From Rhizobium sp. CB3090 (GTDB lineage Bacteria > Pseudomonadota > Alphaproteobacteria > Rhizobiales > Rhizobiaceae), in assembly GCF_029714285.1 (NCBI RefSeq), contig NZ_CP121662.1:434001-498000 (forward strand): DNA of 64,000 bases. The letters run 5' to 3'. Position numbers and translations under genes: made by a program. Numbering within the stretch: the stretch's first letter is position 1; each line of letters opens with the position of its first letter. Below the pieces are notes generated by a model that ran no database searches, was not told the origin of the DNA, and was given only the letters and a program-made list of their open reading frames with translations. Shown in pieces: positions 19,586 to 27,741 of the stretch.

Positions 19586-21364
19586 ATGTACAAGGCGCCG
19601 GTCGAGGAAATCGCGTTTACGCTGAAGCATGTCGCTGGCATGGGGCAGGCGATGGAGGAGGGGCGTCTCGGCGATCTCAGCGGCGATGTCGTTGACGCTA
19701 TCCTGACGGAGGCCGGCCGTTTTGCAAGTGACGTGATGGAGCCGCTGGCCGAAATTGGCGATCGGCACGGCGCGAAGCTGGTTGATGGCAAGGTGGTGCT
19801 GCCCGCTGGCTGGGAGCAGCTCTATCGCGACTGGGTTGCCGGCGGCTGGAATGGGCTGACGGCGCCAGAGGAATTTGGCGGTCAGGGCCTGCCACATATG
19901 CTGAATATCGCGACGCTGGAAATGTGGAATTCCGCTTCTATGGCCTTTGGCCTCGCGCCGACCTTGACCATGGGTGCAGTCGAGGCGCTGCTCGCCCACG
20001 GTAGCGAAGACCTTAAGCGCAAGTATCTGGCAAAACTGGTCTCCGGCGAATGGGCCGGCACGATGAACCTGACCGAGCCGCATGCCGGCTCCGATGTCGG
20101 CGCGCTGCGCACTCGCGCCGAACGCCGCGACGACGGTACCTATCGCCTGTTCGGCCAGAAGATTTTTATTACCTGGGGCGATCATGAGGCGGCGGAGAAT
20201 ATCGTCCATTTCGTGCTCGCCCGCCTTCCGGACGCGCCGGCGGGCACCCGCGGCATTTCCCTGTTCCTCGTGCCGAAATTCCTTGTCGGCGACGATGGCG
20301 CACTCGGCGCTCGCAATGATTATTTCGCCCATTCGCTGGAGCATAAGCTCGGCATCCAAGGCTCGCCGACCTGCACGATGATCTATGGCGACGGCAAATA
20401 CGGAACCGAAAAGGGTGCCGTTGCCTGGCTGATCGGCGAGGAGAACAAGGGGCTGGCCTGCATGTTCACGATGATGAACAATGCCCGTCTCGCCGTCGGT
20501 ATCCAAGGTGTGGCGATCGCCGAGGCTGCGACGCAGAAGGCCATCGCTTACGCAAAAGAGCGCACGCAAGGCCGGGCGCCGGGTACGACGACCGCAGGCA
20601 TGAGCCCGATCATCGAACATCCTGATGTCGCCCGCATGCTGCTGACGATGAAAGCGCTGACGCAGGGTTCGCGCGCCATCTGCTATGCCTGCGCCGAGGC
20701 GATCGACATGTCGCATCGCGATGAGAGAAGGGCACAGTATTGGCAGGAGCGGGCGGCCCTGCTGACACCGATCGCCAAATCCTTCTCCACCGACGCCGGC
20801 GTCGATGTCGCCTCGCTCGGCATTCAGGTGCATGGCGGCATGGGTTTCATCGAGGAGACGGGCGCGGCCCGCCTGCTGCGCGACGCCCGCATCGCGCCGA
20901 TCTACGAAGGCACCAACGGCATCCAGGCGATCGACCTTGTGACGCGTAAGCTGACAATTACCAATGGGGACCATGTGCGTGGCTTCACCCACGAGCTGCG
21001 CGAGATCGCCGATGCCGTTGCAAGATCCAATCTGGACGGCTTCGGCGAGACGGCTGAACGGCTCTACGCTGCCATCACCGATCTCGAAGCGGCAAGCGAA
21101 TGGCTGCTGGTACGCCAGGCGGAGGGCCGTATCACTGAGGCCCTGGCAGGTGCCACATCCTATCAACGGCTCTTCGGCCTCGTACTGACGGGCTGCTATC
21201 TCGCCAAAGGCGGTTTGGCCGATGTTGCAGACGGCGAGGAGGAAAAGCGCATCGCTCTTTGCCGCTTTGCTGCGGAAAACATGCTGGCCGAAACCACCGC
21301 ACTCACCGATCGCATCGTCGCCGGCGCTTCCAGCCTGGAAGCCGCGCGCATCGCTCTTGCCTAA
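19586..21364 (+). CDS. Acyl-CoA dehydrogenase (long ~600-residue type with extra C-terminal domain)
   Basis: FAD-dependent enzyme introducing the alpha-beta double bond into acyl-CoA thioesters, 592 residues. ATG 19586 follows GGAGGAA. It has the N-terminal, middle and C-terminal acyl-CoA dehydrogenase domains plus an additional C-terminal domain, as in the DmdC/FadE-like group. Motifs include MNLTEPHAGSDVGALRTRA near 161, FITWGDHEAAENIVH near 197, the flavin loop GIQVHGGMGFIEETGAAR near 412 and APIYEGTNGIQAIDL near 438 with the catalytic glutamate region. It is cotranscribed with the enoyl-CoA hydratase 10 bases downstream, so it acts in beta-oxidation or a related thioester pathway. Chain length is unknown. 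Confidence 0.92.
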   Translation: MYKAPVEEIAFTLKHVAGMGQAMEEGRLGDLSGDVVDAILTEAGRFASDVMEPLAEIGDRHGAKLVDGKVVLPAGWEQLYRDWVAGGWNGLTAPEEFGGQGLPHMLNIATLEMWNSASMAFGLAPTLTMGAVEALLAHGSEDLKRKYLAKLVSGEWAGTMNLTEPHAGSDVGALRTRAERRDDGTYRLFGQKIFITWGDHEAAENIVHFVLARLPDAPAGTRGISLFLVPKFLVGDDGALGARNDYFAHSLEHKLGIQGSPTCTMIYGDGKYGTEKGAVAWLIGEENKGLACMFTMMNNARLAVGIQGVAIAEAATQKAIAYAKERTQGRAPGTTTAGMSPIIEHPDVARMLLTMKALTQGSRAICYACAEAIDMSHRDERRAQYWQERAALLTPIAKSFSTDAGVDVASLGIQVHGGMGFIEETGAARLLRDARIAPIYEGTNGIQAIDLVTRKLTITNGDHVRGFTHELREIADAVARSNLDGFGETAERLYAAITDLEAASEWLLVRQAEGRITEALAGATSYQRLFGLVLTGCYLAKGGLADVADGEEEKRIALCRFAAENMLAETTALTDRIVAGASSLEAARIALA

Positions 21365-21374
21365 GGACATTCAC

Positions 21375-22127
21375 TTGACCGACCACATCCTGATCGAACG
21401 CCCTGAGACCGCGCCGCATGTGCAAGTGATCCGCTTCAGCCGGCCGGAAAAGAAAAATGCCTTCACCCGCGCCATGTATCAGACAATGACCGACGCGCTG
21501 CGGGCAGCGGATGAGATCTCGGATGTCCGCGCCATCGCCTTTCTCGGCAGCGAAGGTTGTTTTTCCGCCGGCAATGATCTTGCCGATTTCCTGGCATTCG
21601 CCATGAGCGGCACCATGGGCCGCGAGGTGCTGGACTTTCTGGCCGCACTGGCAACGGCGAAAAAACCCGTCGTCTCCGGCGTCGACGGCCTGGCGATCGG
21701 CATCGGCACCACGATCCATCTCCATTGCGACCTGACGATCGCCTCCGACCGCAGCCTGTTCAAGACCCCTTTCGTCGATCTCGCCCTCGTCCCCGAAGCC
21801 GCCTCCAGCCTGCTCGCCCCCCGTGTCATGGGCCACCAGCGCGCCTTCGCTCTGCTCGCTCTCGGCGAGGGCTTTTCCGCCGCGGAAGCAAAAGACGCCG
21901 GCCTGATCTGGAAAATCACCGCGCCGGAAGCGCTGGAAGCCGAAACCCTCTCGGTCGCCGCCAAACTCGCCGCCAAGCCACCCGAGGCTCTGCGGATCGC
22001 CCGCGACCTGATGCGGGGCTCCACTGAGGATGTGCTCGCCCGCATCGAGGAAGAGGCTAGGCACTTTGCGGCGCAGTTGAAGAGCGCAGAGGCTCGGGCG
22101 GCATTCGAGGCTTTCATGAAGCGGTGA
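21375..22127 (+). CDS. Enoyl-CoA hydratase/isomerase family protein
   Basis: Crotonase-fold enzyme, probably hydrating the enoyl-CoA formed by the preceding dehydrogenase; 250 residues. The start is taken as TTG 21375: AAGGA overlaps the upstream stop codon at the right spacing, pointing to translational coupling, and homologues open with similar residues. The oxyanion-hole segments are SAGNDLADFLAF near 65 and GLAIGIGTTIHLHCDLTIAS near 104-123. The usual catalytic Glu pair of true hydratases is not obvious (PFVDLALVPEAASSLL near 131 carries one Glu), so an isomerase-like reaction is possible. Confidence 0.87.
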   Translation: MTDHILIERPETAPHVQVIRFSRPEKKNAFTRAMYQTMTDALRAADEISDVRAIAFLGSEGCFSAGNDLADFLAFAMSGTMGREVLDFLAALATAKKPVVSGVDGLAIGIGTTIHLHCDLTIASDRSLFKTPFVDLALVPEAASSLLAPRVMGHQRAFALLALGEGFSAAEAKDAGLIWKITAPEALEAETLSVAAKLAAKPPEALRIARDLMRGSTEDVLARIEEEARHFAAQLKSAEARAAFEAFMKR

Positions 22128-22132
22128 GGGGT

Positions 22133-22197
22133 TCTTTTCCCTCATCCGCCCTCGTGGTTCGAGACGGCCCTGCTTCGACAGGCTCAGCAGGGAAGGC
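22133..22197. repeat. Rhizobial intergenic palindromic repeat fragment
   Basis: The short gap between convergent genes holds CCCTCATCCGCCCT, a RIME-type segment, and CCCTGCT (22168-22174)/AGCAGGG (22186-22192) enclosing CGACAGGCTC, a common dispersed hairpin repeat (TTCGACAGGCTCAG). There is no T-run. Confidence 0.55.
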
Positions 22198-23448
22198 CTA
22201 TTTCTCCAGCGCCGCCACCACCTCGACATGCGAGCTCCAGAGGAACTGGTCGATCGGCGTTACCCTTGTGATGCGGTAGCCGCTTTCGACAAGCAGGGCC
22301 AGATCGCGGGCGAGCGTCAGGGGGTTGCAGGAGACGGCGACGATTTTTTTGACGGTAGAGCGAGCCAGTTCCTTGCTCTGGAACTCCGCACCGGCTCGGG
22401 GTGGATCGAAGACAACGGCGTCGTAGGCTTTCAGCTCCTGCGCCATCAACGGTCGGCGGAAAAGGTCGCGGCGTTCGATGGTCACCGGTTTCAGCCCCTG
22501 CGTGTTGCGCGCTGCATGGTCGAGCGCTGCCAGCGGCTTGTCTTCGCCTTCGACGGCATGCACACGGCCGATGCGCGCAAGGCGCAGCGAGAATGTGCCG
22601 CTGCCCGCGAAGAGATCGGCGATGCGCTTCGCCTTGCCGACATGGGCGGCGACCAGATCCGCCATGGCCTCTTCCGCCGGCTTCGTCGCCTGAGTAAAAG
22701 CGCCCGGCGGCGGCGACACCTGTACGCCGCCGAACTCGACCATCGGCTTCATCGGCTCGACCAGGATTTCGCCGTTCAAAGAGACGCGGGCAATGCCGCG
22801 AAGGGTGAGAACGGTCTCGATGGCACTGCGGCGCTGCTTGTCGGAGAGCTTCTTGATATCGTCGACAGCGATATCGAGACCGGAGAGCGTCTCCAGAACG
22901 GAGATGCGAAACGCCTCCGCGCTGACGGCGAGTGCAGCGCCCACAGCCCTGATCGCCGGCAGCCGCGACATGATCCCGGCCGACGCGATCGGACATTCCT
23001 GAATGGCGACGATGTGATGACTTTCGGCCTGATTGAAGCCGATCAGCATCTCCTTCTCGGTCTTGCGCGCGGCGAAGACGACACGCCGGCGCTCGCCGGG
23101 ATGGGCAGCGATAATGTCGTCGACCTCGGGTGCCAGCCCCTTGGAGCGCAGCGCATCGACCACCAGCTGGCGCTTGAAGGCGCGATAGGGCTGATCCGCA
23201 TAATGCTGCAGCGTGCAACCGCCGCAGGTGCCGTTGACGCCCTCCGGGCCGAAATGCCGACAGGGTGGCTCCTGCCGGTCCGGCGAGGCCGATGTGATCG
23301 ACATCAATGTGCCATGGCTCTTCACTCGGGCGATGGCAACCGTCTCGCCGGGTAGCGTGAAGGGCACATAGATCGGCCCGTCAGTGCCTTGCGCAATACC
23401 GTCGCCCTGGGCGCCGAGCTTCTGGATAGTTACGGTTTCGGTGCTCAT
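22198..23448 (-). CDS. TrmA/RlmD-family RNA (uracil-5) methyltransferase
   Basis: SAM-dependent enzyme methylating C5 of uridine in rRNA or tRNA, 416 residues. An N-terminal TRAM domain (about 1-55; VTIQKLGAQGDGIAQG) is followed by iron-sulfur cysteines (CRHFG near 63, then CGGCTLQH near 74). The SAM site IADLFAGSGTFSLRLA is near 270, and the catalytic nucleophile motif VAVSCNPLTLARDL is near 367. Which RNA is modified (the 23S U747/U1939 type or tRNA U54) cannot be decided from sequence. The start codon overlaps the tlyA stop by four bases (ATGA), so the two RNA methyltransferases form one operon. Confidence 0.92.
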   Translation of the reverse strand: MSTETVTIQKLGAQGDGIAQGTDGPIYVPFTLPGETVAIARVKSHGTLMSITSASPDRQEPPCRHFGPEGVNGTCGGCTLQHYADQPYRAFKRQLVVDALRSKGLAPEVDDIIAAHPGERRRVVFAARKTEKEMLIGFNQAESHHIVAIQECPIASAGIMSRLPAIRAVGAALAVSAEAFRISVLETLSGLDIAVDDIKKLSDKQRRSAIETVLTLRGIARVSLNGEILVEPMKPMVEFGGVQVSPPPGAFTQATKPAEEAMADLVAAHVGKAKRIADLFAGSGTFSLRLARIGRVHAVEGEDKPLAALDHAARNTQGLKPVTIERRDLFRRPLMAQELKAYDAVVFDPPRAGAEFQSKELARSTVKKIVAVSCNPLTLARDLALLVESGYRITRVTPIDQFLWSSHVEVVAALEK

Positions 23449-24185
23449 GGCTTGATCCCTGCGAGAAGAAATTCCTGATTGCCGTCGCCACCCGCGATCG
23501 GCGAGGGGATGAGACCGAGGCTCCGCCAGCCCACATCCTCGACGAACCAGCGTTCCAGCTCTGCCGCGACCGTCGGAGCGGAGGAGGGGTCCTTCAACAG
23601 GCCGCCCTTGCCGATCGCCTCGCGTCCGGCCTCGAATTGCGGCTTCACGAGCAGCGCGCAGTGCGAGCCCGGCTCTGCGAGTGCCAGGGCAGGTGCCAGC
23701 GCCAGCTTCAGCGAGATGAAGGAGACGTCCGAGGCGACGAAGGTTATGGGCTCGCCAACATCTGCGGCCGTAAGGTTGCGGGCGTTCAGGCCCTCTATGT
23801 TGGTGACGCGCGGATCGGCTGAAATGCGCGGATGCATCTGCCCGTGGCCGACATCGATGGCGGTGACATGCGCGGCACCCCGCTGCAGCAGCACTTCGGT
23901 GAAGCCGCCGGTCGAGGCGCCGACATCCAGACAGTGCTGCCCTTTTGGGTCGAGCTGAAAATGATCGAGCGCCGCCACCAATTTCAGCGCGGCCCGCGAC
24001 ACATAGTCCTGAGCCGGATCGTCGATCGCGATCTCAGCATCTTCGGTAAATAACGCCCCCGGCTTGCTCACCACCTTGCCGTCAACCGTTACCGTGCCGC
24101 GCTGAATGGCGTCGCGCGCCCGCGAACGGCTGGCGAAAAGCGAAAGGGAGACGAGAAGCTGGTCGAGGCGTTGCGGTTCGGACAT
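23445..24185 (-). CDS. tlyA: TlyA family rRNA 2'-O-methyltransferase
   Basis: Family known for 2'-O-methylation of 16S C1409 and/or 23S C1920; 246 residues from ATG 24185. An N-terminal S4 RNA-binding domain (about 1-60; QLLVSLSLFASRSRARDAIQ) precedes a RrmJ/FtsJ Rossmann fold with HCLDVGASTGGFTEVLLQRG near 84 and the K-D-K-E-like residues (D near 131 in FVASDVSFISL, K near 169 in LLVKPQFEAG). The frame is open far upstream but that part overlaps the divergent DUF4424 gene and lacks family similarity. tlyA usually neighbours dxs in this group; here 4.7 kb of other genes intervenes. Confidence 0.92.
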   Translation of the reverse strand: MSEPQRLDQLLVSLSLFASRSRARDAIQRGTVTVDGKVVSKPGALFTEDAEIAIDDPAQDYVSRAALKLVAALDHFQLDPKGQHCLDVGASTGGFTEVLLQRGAAHVTAIDVGHGQMHPRISADPRVTNIEGLNARNLTAADVGEPITFVASDVSFISLKLALAPALALAEPGSHCALLVKPQFEAGREAIGKGGLLKDPSSAPTVAAELERWFVEDVGWRSLGLIPSPIAGGDGNQEFLLAGIKP

Positions 24186-24311
24186 GGGCTGTCCATGCCG
24201 GGCAATGGTCTGCGTTGCAAGCATTTTGTGTTGATGGCGGCCGATCTCGGCGTTGACGCTATGCGGCATCTGACCATAATCGCTACAAACCGGCGGTTGA
24301 TGGGGGCTCGA

Positions 24312-25319
24312 ATGCGCGGAATTTGCGGTTATGCGACGGCTATGGCGATGATTGCTATGCCGGCCTTGGCGAATGATAGCATGGCTGAGCTCAAGACCGG
24401 CGGCCTCGCCTATGTCCGAAGTGGCGATATCAGCATGGAGGACGAAAAGCTCTTCATTTCTCCGACCGAGGTGAAGGTCGATTACATCTTCGAGAACACC
24501 TCGGATAAGGATGTCGAAAGCGTCGTTGCCTTTCCCATGCCGGATATCGAGGGCGTCCTCGATAGCACGGTCGCCATCGAGGACGCCGATGCCGACAACT
24601 TCCTCGATTTCACCGTCATGCAGGACGGCAAACCGATCACGCCGACTCTCCAGCAGAACGTGACAGTCGCCGGTATCGATATGACGGCGGAGCTGAAGGC
24701 GCACAATATTCCACTGCGACCGCTCGGCTCAGCCGCGTTCAACGCGGTTGCGAAGCTGCCGCCTGATGTGCTCGAGGACTGGACGGCGCGGGGCCTCATT
24801 ACCGATGACGAATATGATGATGACGGCCAGGGCATGAAGCATCATCCGACGCCGATCTGGACCTTACACACGACCTATTGGTGGCGCACCAAGTTTCCGG
24901 CCGGCGCCAAGATCAGCGTCCAGCATCGCTACAAGCCGAGCGTTGGCGGCACGGTCGCCATCACCTTTGCTGGCGACGATGACTACAAAAAAGAGCAGCT
25001 CAAAACCTATCAGACCAAATATTGCGTGGACAACGCTTTTCTTAAAACTGCCGCTAAACTATCCGACGCCGCCGACAAGGGTGGCCGCGGCTATACCGAA
25101 AGCTGGATTTCCTATGTTTTGAGCACAGGCGCCAACTGGTCCGGACCGATCAAACATTTCCAGCTAACCGTCGATAAGGGCGGCCCGGACAACTACGTCA
25201 GTTTCTGCGGCAGCGGCGTCAAAAAGACCGGCCCCACGACCTTCCAGATGACAGCGGAGAATTTTTCTCCTGAGCATGACCTCGATATTCTGATCCTCAA
25301 CGCAGTACCTCGGAATTAG
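24312..25319 (+). CDS. DUF4424 family secreted protein
   Basis: A 335-residue periplasmic or secreted protein; function unknown. ATG 24312 follows a GGGGG ribosome site and gives a signal peptide (RGICGYATAMAMIAMPALA, cleaved before NDSMAEL). The mature N-terminus has the DUF4424 hallmark AELKTGGLAYVRSGDISMED and FISPTEVKVDYIFENTSDKD, resembling an immunoglobulin-like or beta-sandwich domain, then VAFPMPDIEG. Two cysteines (KYCVDNAF near 240 and VSFCGSG near 300) could form a disulfide. It is transcribed divergently from tlyA. Confidence 0.82.
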   Translation: MRGICGYATAMAMIAMPALANDSMAELKTGGLAYVRSGDISMEDEKLFISPTEVKVDYIFENTSDKDVESVVAFPMPDIEGVLDSTVAIEDADADNFLDFTVMQDGKPITPTLQQNVTVAGIDMTAELKAHNIPLRPLGSAAFNAVAKLPPDVLEDWTARGLITDDEYDDDGQGMKHHPTPIWTLHTTYWWRTKFPAGAKISVQHRYKPSVGGTVAITFAGDDDYKKEQLKTYQTKYCVDNAFLKTAAKLSDAADKGGRGYTESWISYVLSTGANWSGPIKHFQLTVDKGGPDNYVSFCGSGVKKTGPTTFQMTAENFSPEHDLDILILNAVPRN

Positions 25320-25539
25320 GCTTTTACTGCGCCGCAGGGAGTTAAATGATTTTAAAGCGGTAGCATCTACTTATGCAGAGGATTGCGATTGTCTTCTTCA
25401 GGGATAATCGCCTGCCATGACGGCTTCGCGCGTTTTGCGCCCAATCATGCCTCTTCCCTAAATTTTCGAGCATCCGGCCGCGCTCTCCCAGCGGGTTCGT
25501 CGATGTGCTCTAGGACCAGCGCTCAGGAGGCGCTCGCCC

Positions 25540-27474
25540 ATGTTTGCGAAGAATCTTTCTTTGAATGGCAAACTCGCCATCACCTTTGCCGCACTCATCG
25601 CTCTCTTCGCCTGCGTTTCCGCATTCGTTTACGCCAAGGAAGAAGTATCCACAGGGGCCGCCGCCGAACAGCTCAAGTCACAGCAGCTCGTCAATTTGAT
25701 CGACGATTCCCTGCAGGCCATGCTGGAACAGGCCGTCAACTTGCGCGGCTTCCTGCTGTTGCGCAGCAATAGCACCTACGGCGACGTCGGCACCAATCGC
25801 GATCGCATGCTGAAGAGCATGGCGGCCGCCAAGGCGGTTGCCGCCAATGAGCCTGATCTGCTTTCGGCGATCGACGCCATGCAGAAGGCCGCAGACCTCT
25901 ATTTCCACCAGCTCGCCGAGCCGCAGATGAAGGCGCGCAAGGAAACGGAGATGCCACTCGATCAGATCGTCAAGATCGGCCAGAACGAAACCAAGGGCCA
26001 GCTCGACGGCTTCCGTGAGGCGGCAGCCAAGATCAAGCAAGCTGCCCGCGCCAAGGCTGATGCCTTGTCCGCCATCCAGGACGAAGCCAACAGCGATCTT
26101 CGCATCACGCTGATTGTCGGCGGCATCGTCGCCTCGCTGGCCGCTGCCGTGCTTGCCTGGCTCCTCGCGCGCACCATCGTTCGCCCGATCGTCGGCATGA
26201 CCGCCGCCATGGGCCGGCTTGCCAGCGGCGAGCATAATATCGATGTGCCCGCCATTGGCCGCGGCGATGAAGTCGGCCGCATGGCCGACGCCGTCCTCGT
26301 ATTCAAGGATGCAGCGATCGAGAAGCTGCGTCTTGCGGGCGAAACCGACCGCATGCGCGGCGATGCCGAGCGTCAACGTCGGATGAGCGACGAGCAGAAG
26401 GCCCGCGAAGAGGGCGAGATCCGCTTCGCCATGGAAGGATTGGCCGGCGGACTTGCCGCCCTTGCCTCTGGCAATATCACCGCGCGCCTCGACCGCGCCT
26501 TTGCGCCGCAGTTCGACGGTGTCCGCGCCGACTTCAACAATGCCGCCGAAAAGCTGGAGGCCGCCCTGCAGTCGGTCGGCCGCAATGCTTCGGCGATCAA
26601 TGCCGGTGCAGGCGAAATTCGCTCGGCTGCCGACGATCTTGCCCGCCGCACCGAGCAGCAGGCCGCCGCTGTCGAAGAGACAGCAGCAGCCCTTGAGCAG
26701 GTGACGACGACGGTTCGCGATTCGGCCAAGCGCGCCGAAGATGTCGGCCATCTCGTCGAACGTGCTCGCGAGGGTGCTGAGAAGTCCGGCGAAGTGGTGC
26801 GCAAGGCGGTCTCCGCCATGCAGCAGATCGAAAAGTCCTCGGGTGAGATCAGCAACATCATCAGCGTCATCGACGATATCGCTTTCCAGACCAACCTTCT
26901 GGCCCTGAATGCCGGCGTCGAAGCCGCCCGCGCCGGCGATGCCGGTAAGGGTTTTGCAGTCGTCGCCCAGGAAGTCCGCGAGCTCGCACAGCGTTCCGCC
27001 AACGCCGCCAAGGAGATCAAGGCGCTGATCACCACGTCGAGCGATCATGTCAACACCGGCGTCTCCCTGGTCGGAGAGACCGGCAAGGCGCTGGAGCTGA
27101 TCGTTTCCGAAGTGCAGGAGATCAACCGCCACGTCGGCGCCATCGTCATCGCGACCCGCGAACAGTCGACGGGCCTGCAGGAGATCAACACCGCCGTCAA
27201 CAACATGGACCAGGGCACGCAGCAGAATGCCGCCATGGTCGAGGAACAGACGGCGGCGAGCCACGCACTCGCCCGCGAGGCAGCCTCCCTCAACGAACTC
27301 CTGCACCAGTTCCGCCTGAATGACATGCCGCGTGAATCCAAGCGTCCAGCGGTCGTCACCGCCCAGTCGCGCCCGGCTGCTTCGCCTGCGAGGGCATTGG
27401 GCCGCACGGTGGCCAAGGCATTTGGCGGCAAGGCTGCTGCGGCTGTTGCCCAGGATGAGTGGCAGGAATTCTGA
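25540..27474 (+). CDS. Methyl-accepting chemotaxis protein with C-terminal CheR-binding pentapeptide
   Basis: Transmembrane chemoreceptor signalling to CheA/CheW, 644 residues. ATG 25540 follows AGGAGG. TM1 is about 11-31. A helical periplasmic sensor (about 32-183) lacks Cache motifs and looks like a four-helix-bundle type; TM2 is about 185-206. A HAMP domain follows (PIVGMTAAMGRLASGEHNIDV onward), then a second linker and the MA signalling domain with the invariant hairpin tip [19 protein letters not shown] near 452. It ends in EWQEF, matching the x-W-x-x-F tether for CheR/CheB. The ligand is unknown. No other chemotaxis gene is adjacent. Confidence 0.93.
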   Translation: MFAKNLSLNGKLAITFAALIALFACVSAFVYAKEEVSTGAAAEQLKSQQLVNLIDDSLQAMLEQAVNLRGFLLLRSNSTYGDVGTNRDRMLKSMAAAKAVAANEPDLLSAIDAMQKAADLYFHQLAEPQMKARKETEMPLDQIVKIGQNETKGQLDGFREAAAKIKQAARAKADALSAIQDEANSDLRITLIVGGIVASLAAAVLAWLLARTIVRPIVGMTAAMGRLASGEHNIDVPAIGRGDEVGRMADAVLVFKDAAIEKLRLAGETDRMRGDAERQRRMSDEQKAREEGEIRFAMEGLAGGLAALASGNITARLDRAFAPQFDGVRADFNNAAEKLEAALQSVGRNASAINAGAGEIRSAADDLARRTEQQAAAVEETAAALEQVTTTVRDSAKRAEDVGHLVERAREGAEKSGEVVRKAVSAMQQIEKSSGEISNIISVIDDIAFQTNLLALNAGVEAARAGDAGKGFAVVAQEVRELAQRSANAAKEIKALITTSSDHVNTGVSLVGETGKALELIVSEVQEINRHVGAIVIATREQSTGLQEINTAVNNMDQGTQQNAAMVEEQTAASHALAREAASLNELLHQFRLNDMPRESKRPAVVTAQSRPAASPARALGRTVAKAFGGKAAAAVAQDEWQEF

Positions 27475-27518
27475 GCAATTCCAGGAAAAGTGCGTAGCGG
27501 TTTTTCGTCCGGAATTGC
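27475..27518. repeat. Dispersed rhizobial palindrome (GCAATTCC ... GGAATTGC)
   Basis: GCAATTCC (27475-27482) and GGAATTGC (27511-27518) are perfect inverted arms around AGGAAAAGTGCGTAGCGG and TTTTTCGTCC, which partly pair as well. The element starts immediately after the chemoreceptor stop codon. The sequence resembles a high-copy palindrome common between rhizobial genes. Confidence 0.65.
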
Positions 27519-27535
27519 GTGAAAACAAAGAGATT

Positions 27536-27572
27536 GAGCAGTTCAGCGATTCCGTGAAGTGCTGAACTGCTC
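27536..27572. repeat. 12-bp perfect inverted repeat
   Basis: GAGCAGTTCAGC (27536-27547) and GCTGAACTGCTC (27561-27572) are perfect complements around a 13-base loop, with no U-run. It is the second hairpin of a cluster between two convergent genes. Confidence 0.6.
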
Positions 27573-27660
27573 TGAGCCGGGCGTCTTGATGACGCCGATC
27601 TCCTGACGCTTTTTTCCGAGCACCGGAGGCTCGGACGGAAAGACCATTTTGATCGGTGAA

Positions 27661-27738
27661 CTGTCTCGCTCATTTCGGGGCGAGACAGATACCAATGAGT
27701 AGCAATGGCCGAGGGTGGTTATGACCCTTGGCCAATGC
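27661..27738. repeat. Two further hairpins before the ppk2 3' end
   Basis: CTGTCTCGC (27661-27669) pairs with GCGAGACAG (27680-27688). GCAATGGCCGAGGGT (27702-27716) pairs with ACCCTTGGCCAATGC (27724-27738) with two mismatches. The second lies three bases past the ppk2 stop and probably acts as its transcript end. Confidence 0.55.
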
Positions 27739-27741
27739 ACT

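Noticed and set aside
19583..21370. 595-codon minus-strand open frame opposite the acyl-CoA dehydrogenase
   Set aside because: It mirrors a well-supported gene, its composition is Arg/Gln/His-rich, and no family similarity was seen.
24186..24704. Longer tlyA product starting at 24704
   Set aside because: The added residues have no family similarity and overlap the divergent DUF4424 gene; ATG 24185 gives the normal TlyA length.
25678..27528. 616-codon minus-strand open frame opposite the chemoreceptor
   Set aside because: Antisense shadow of a high-GC gene; repetitive Asp/Gly/Leu composition without motifs.
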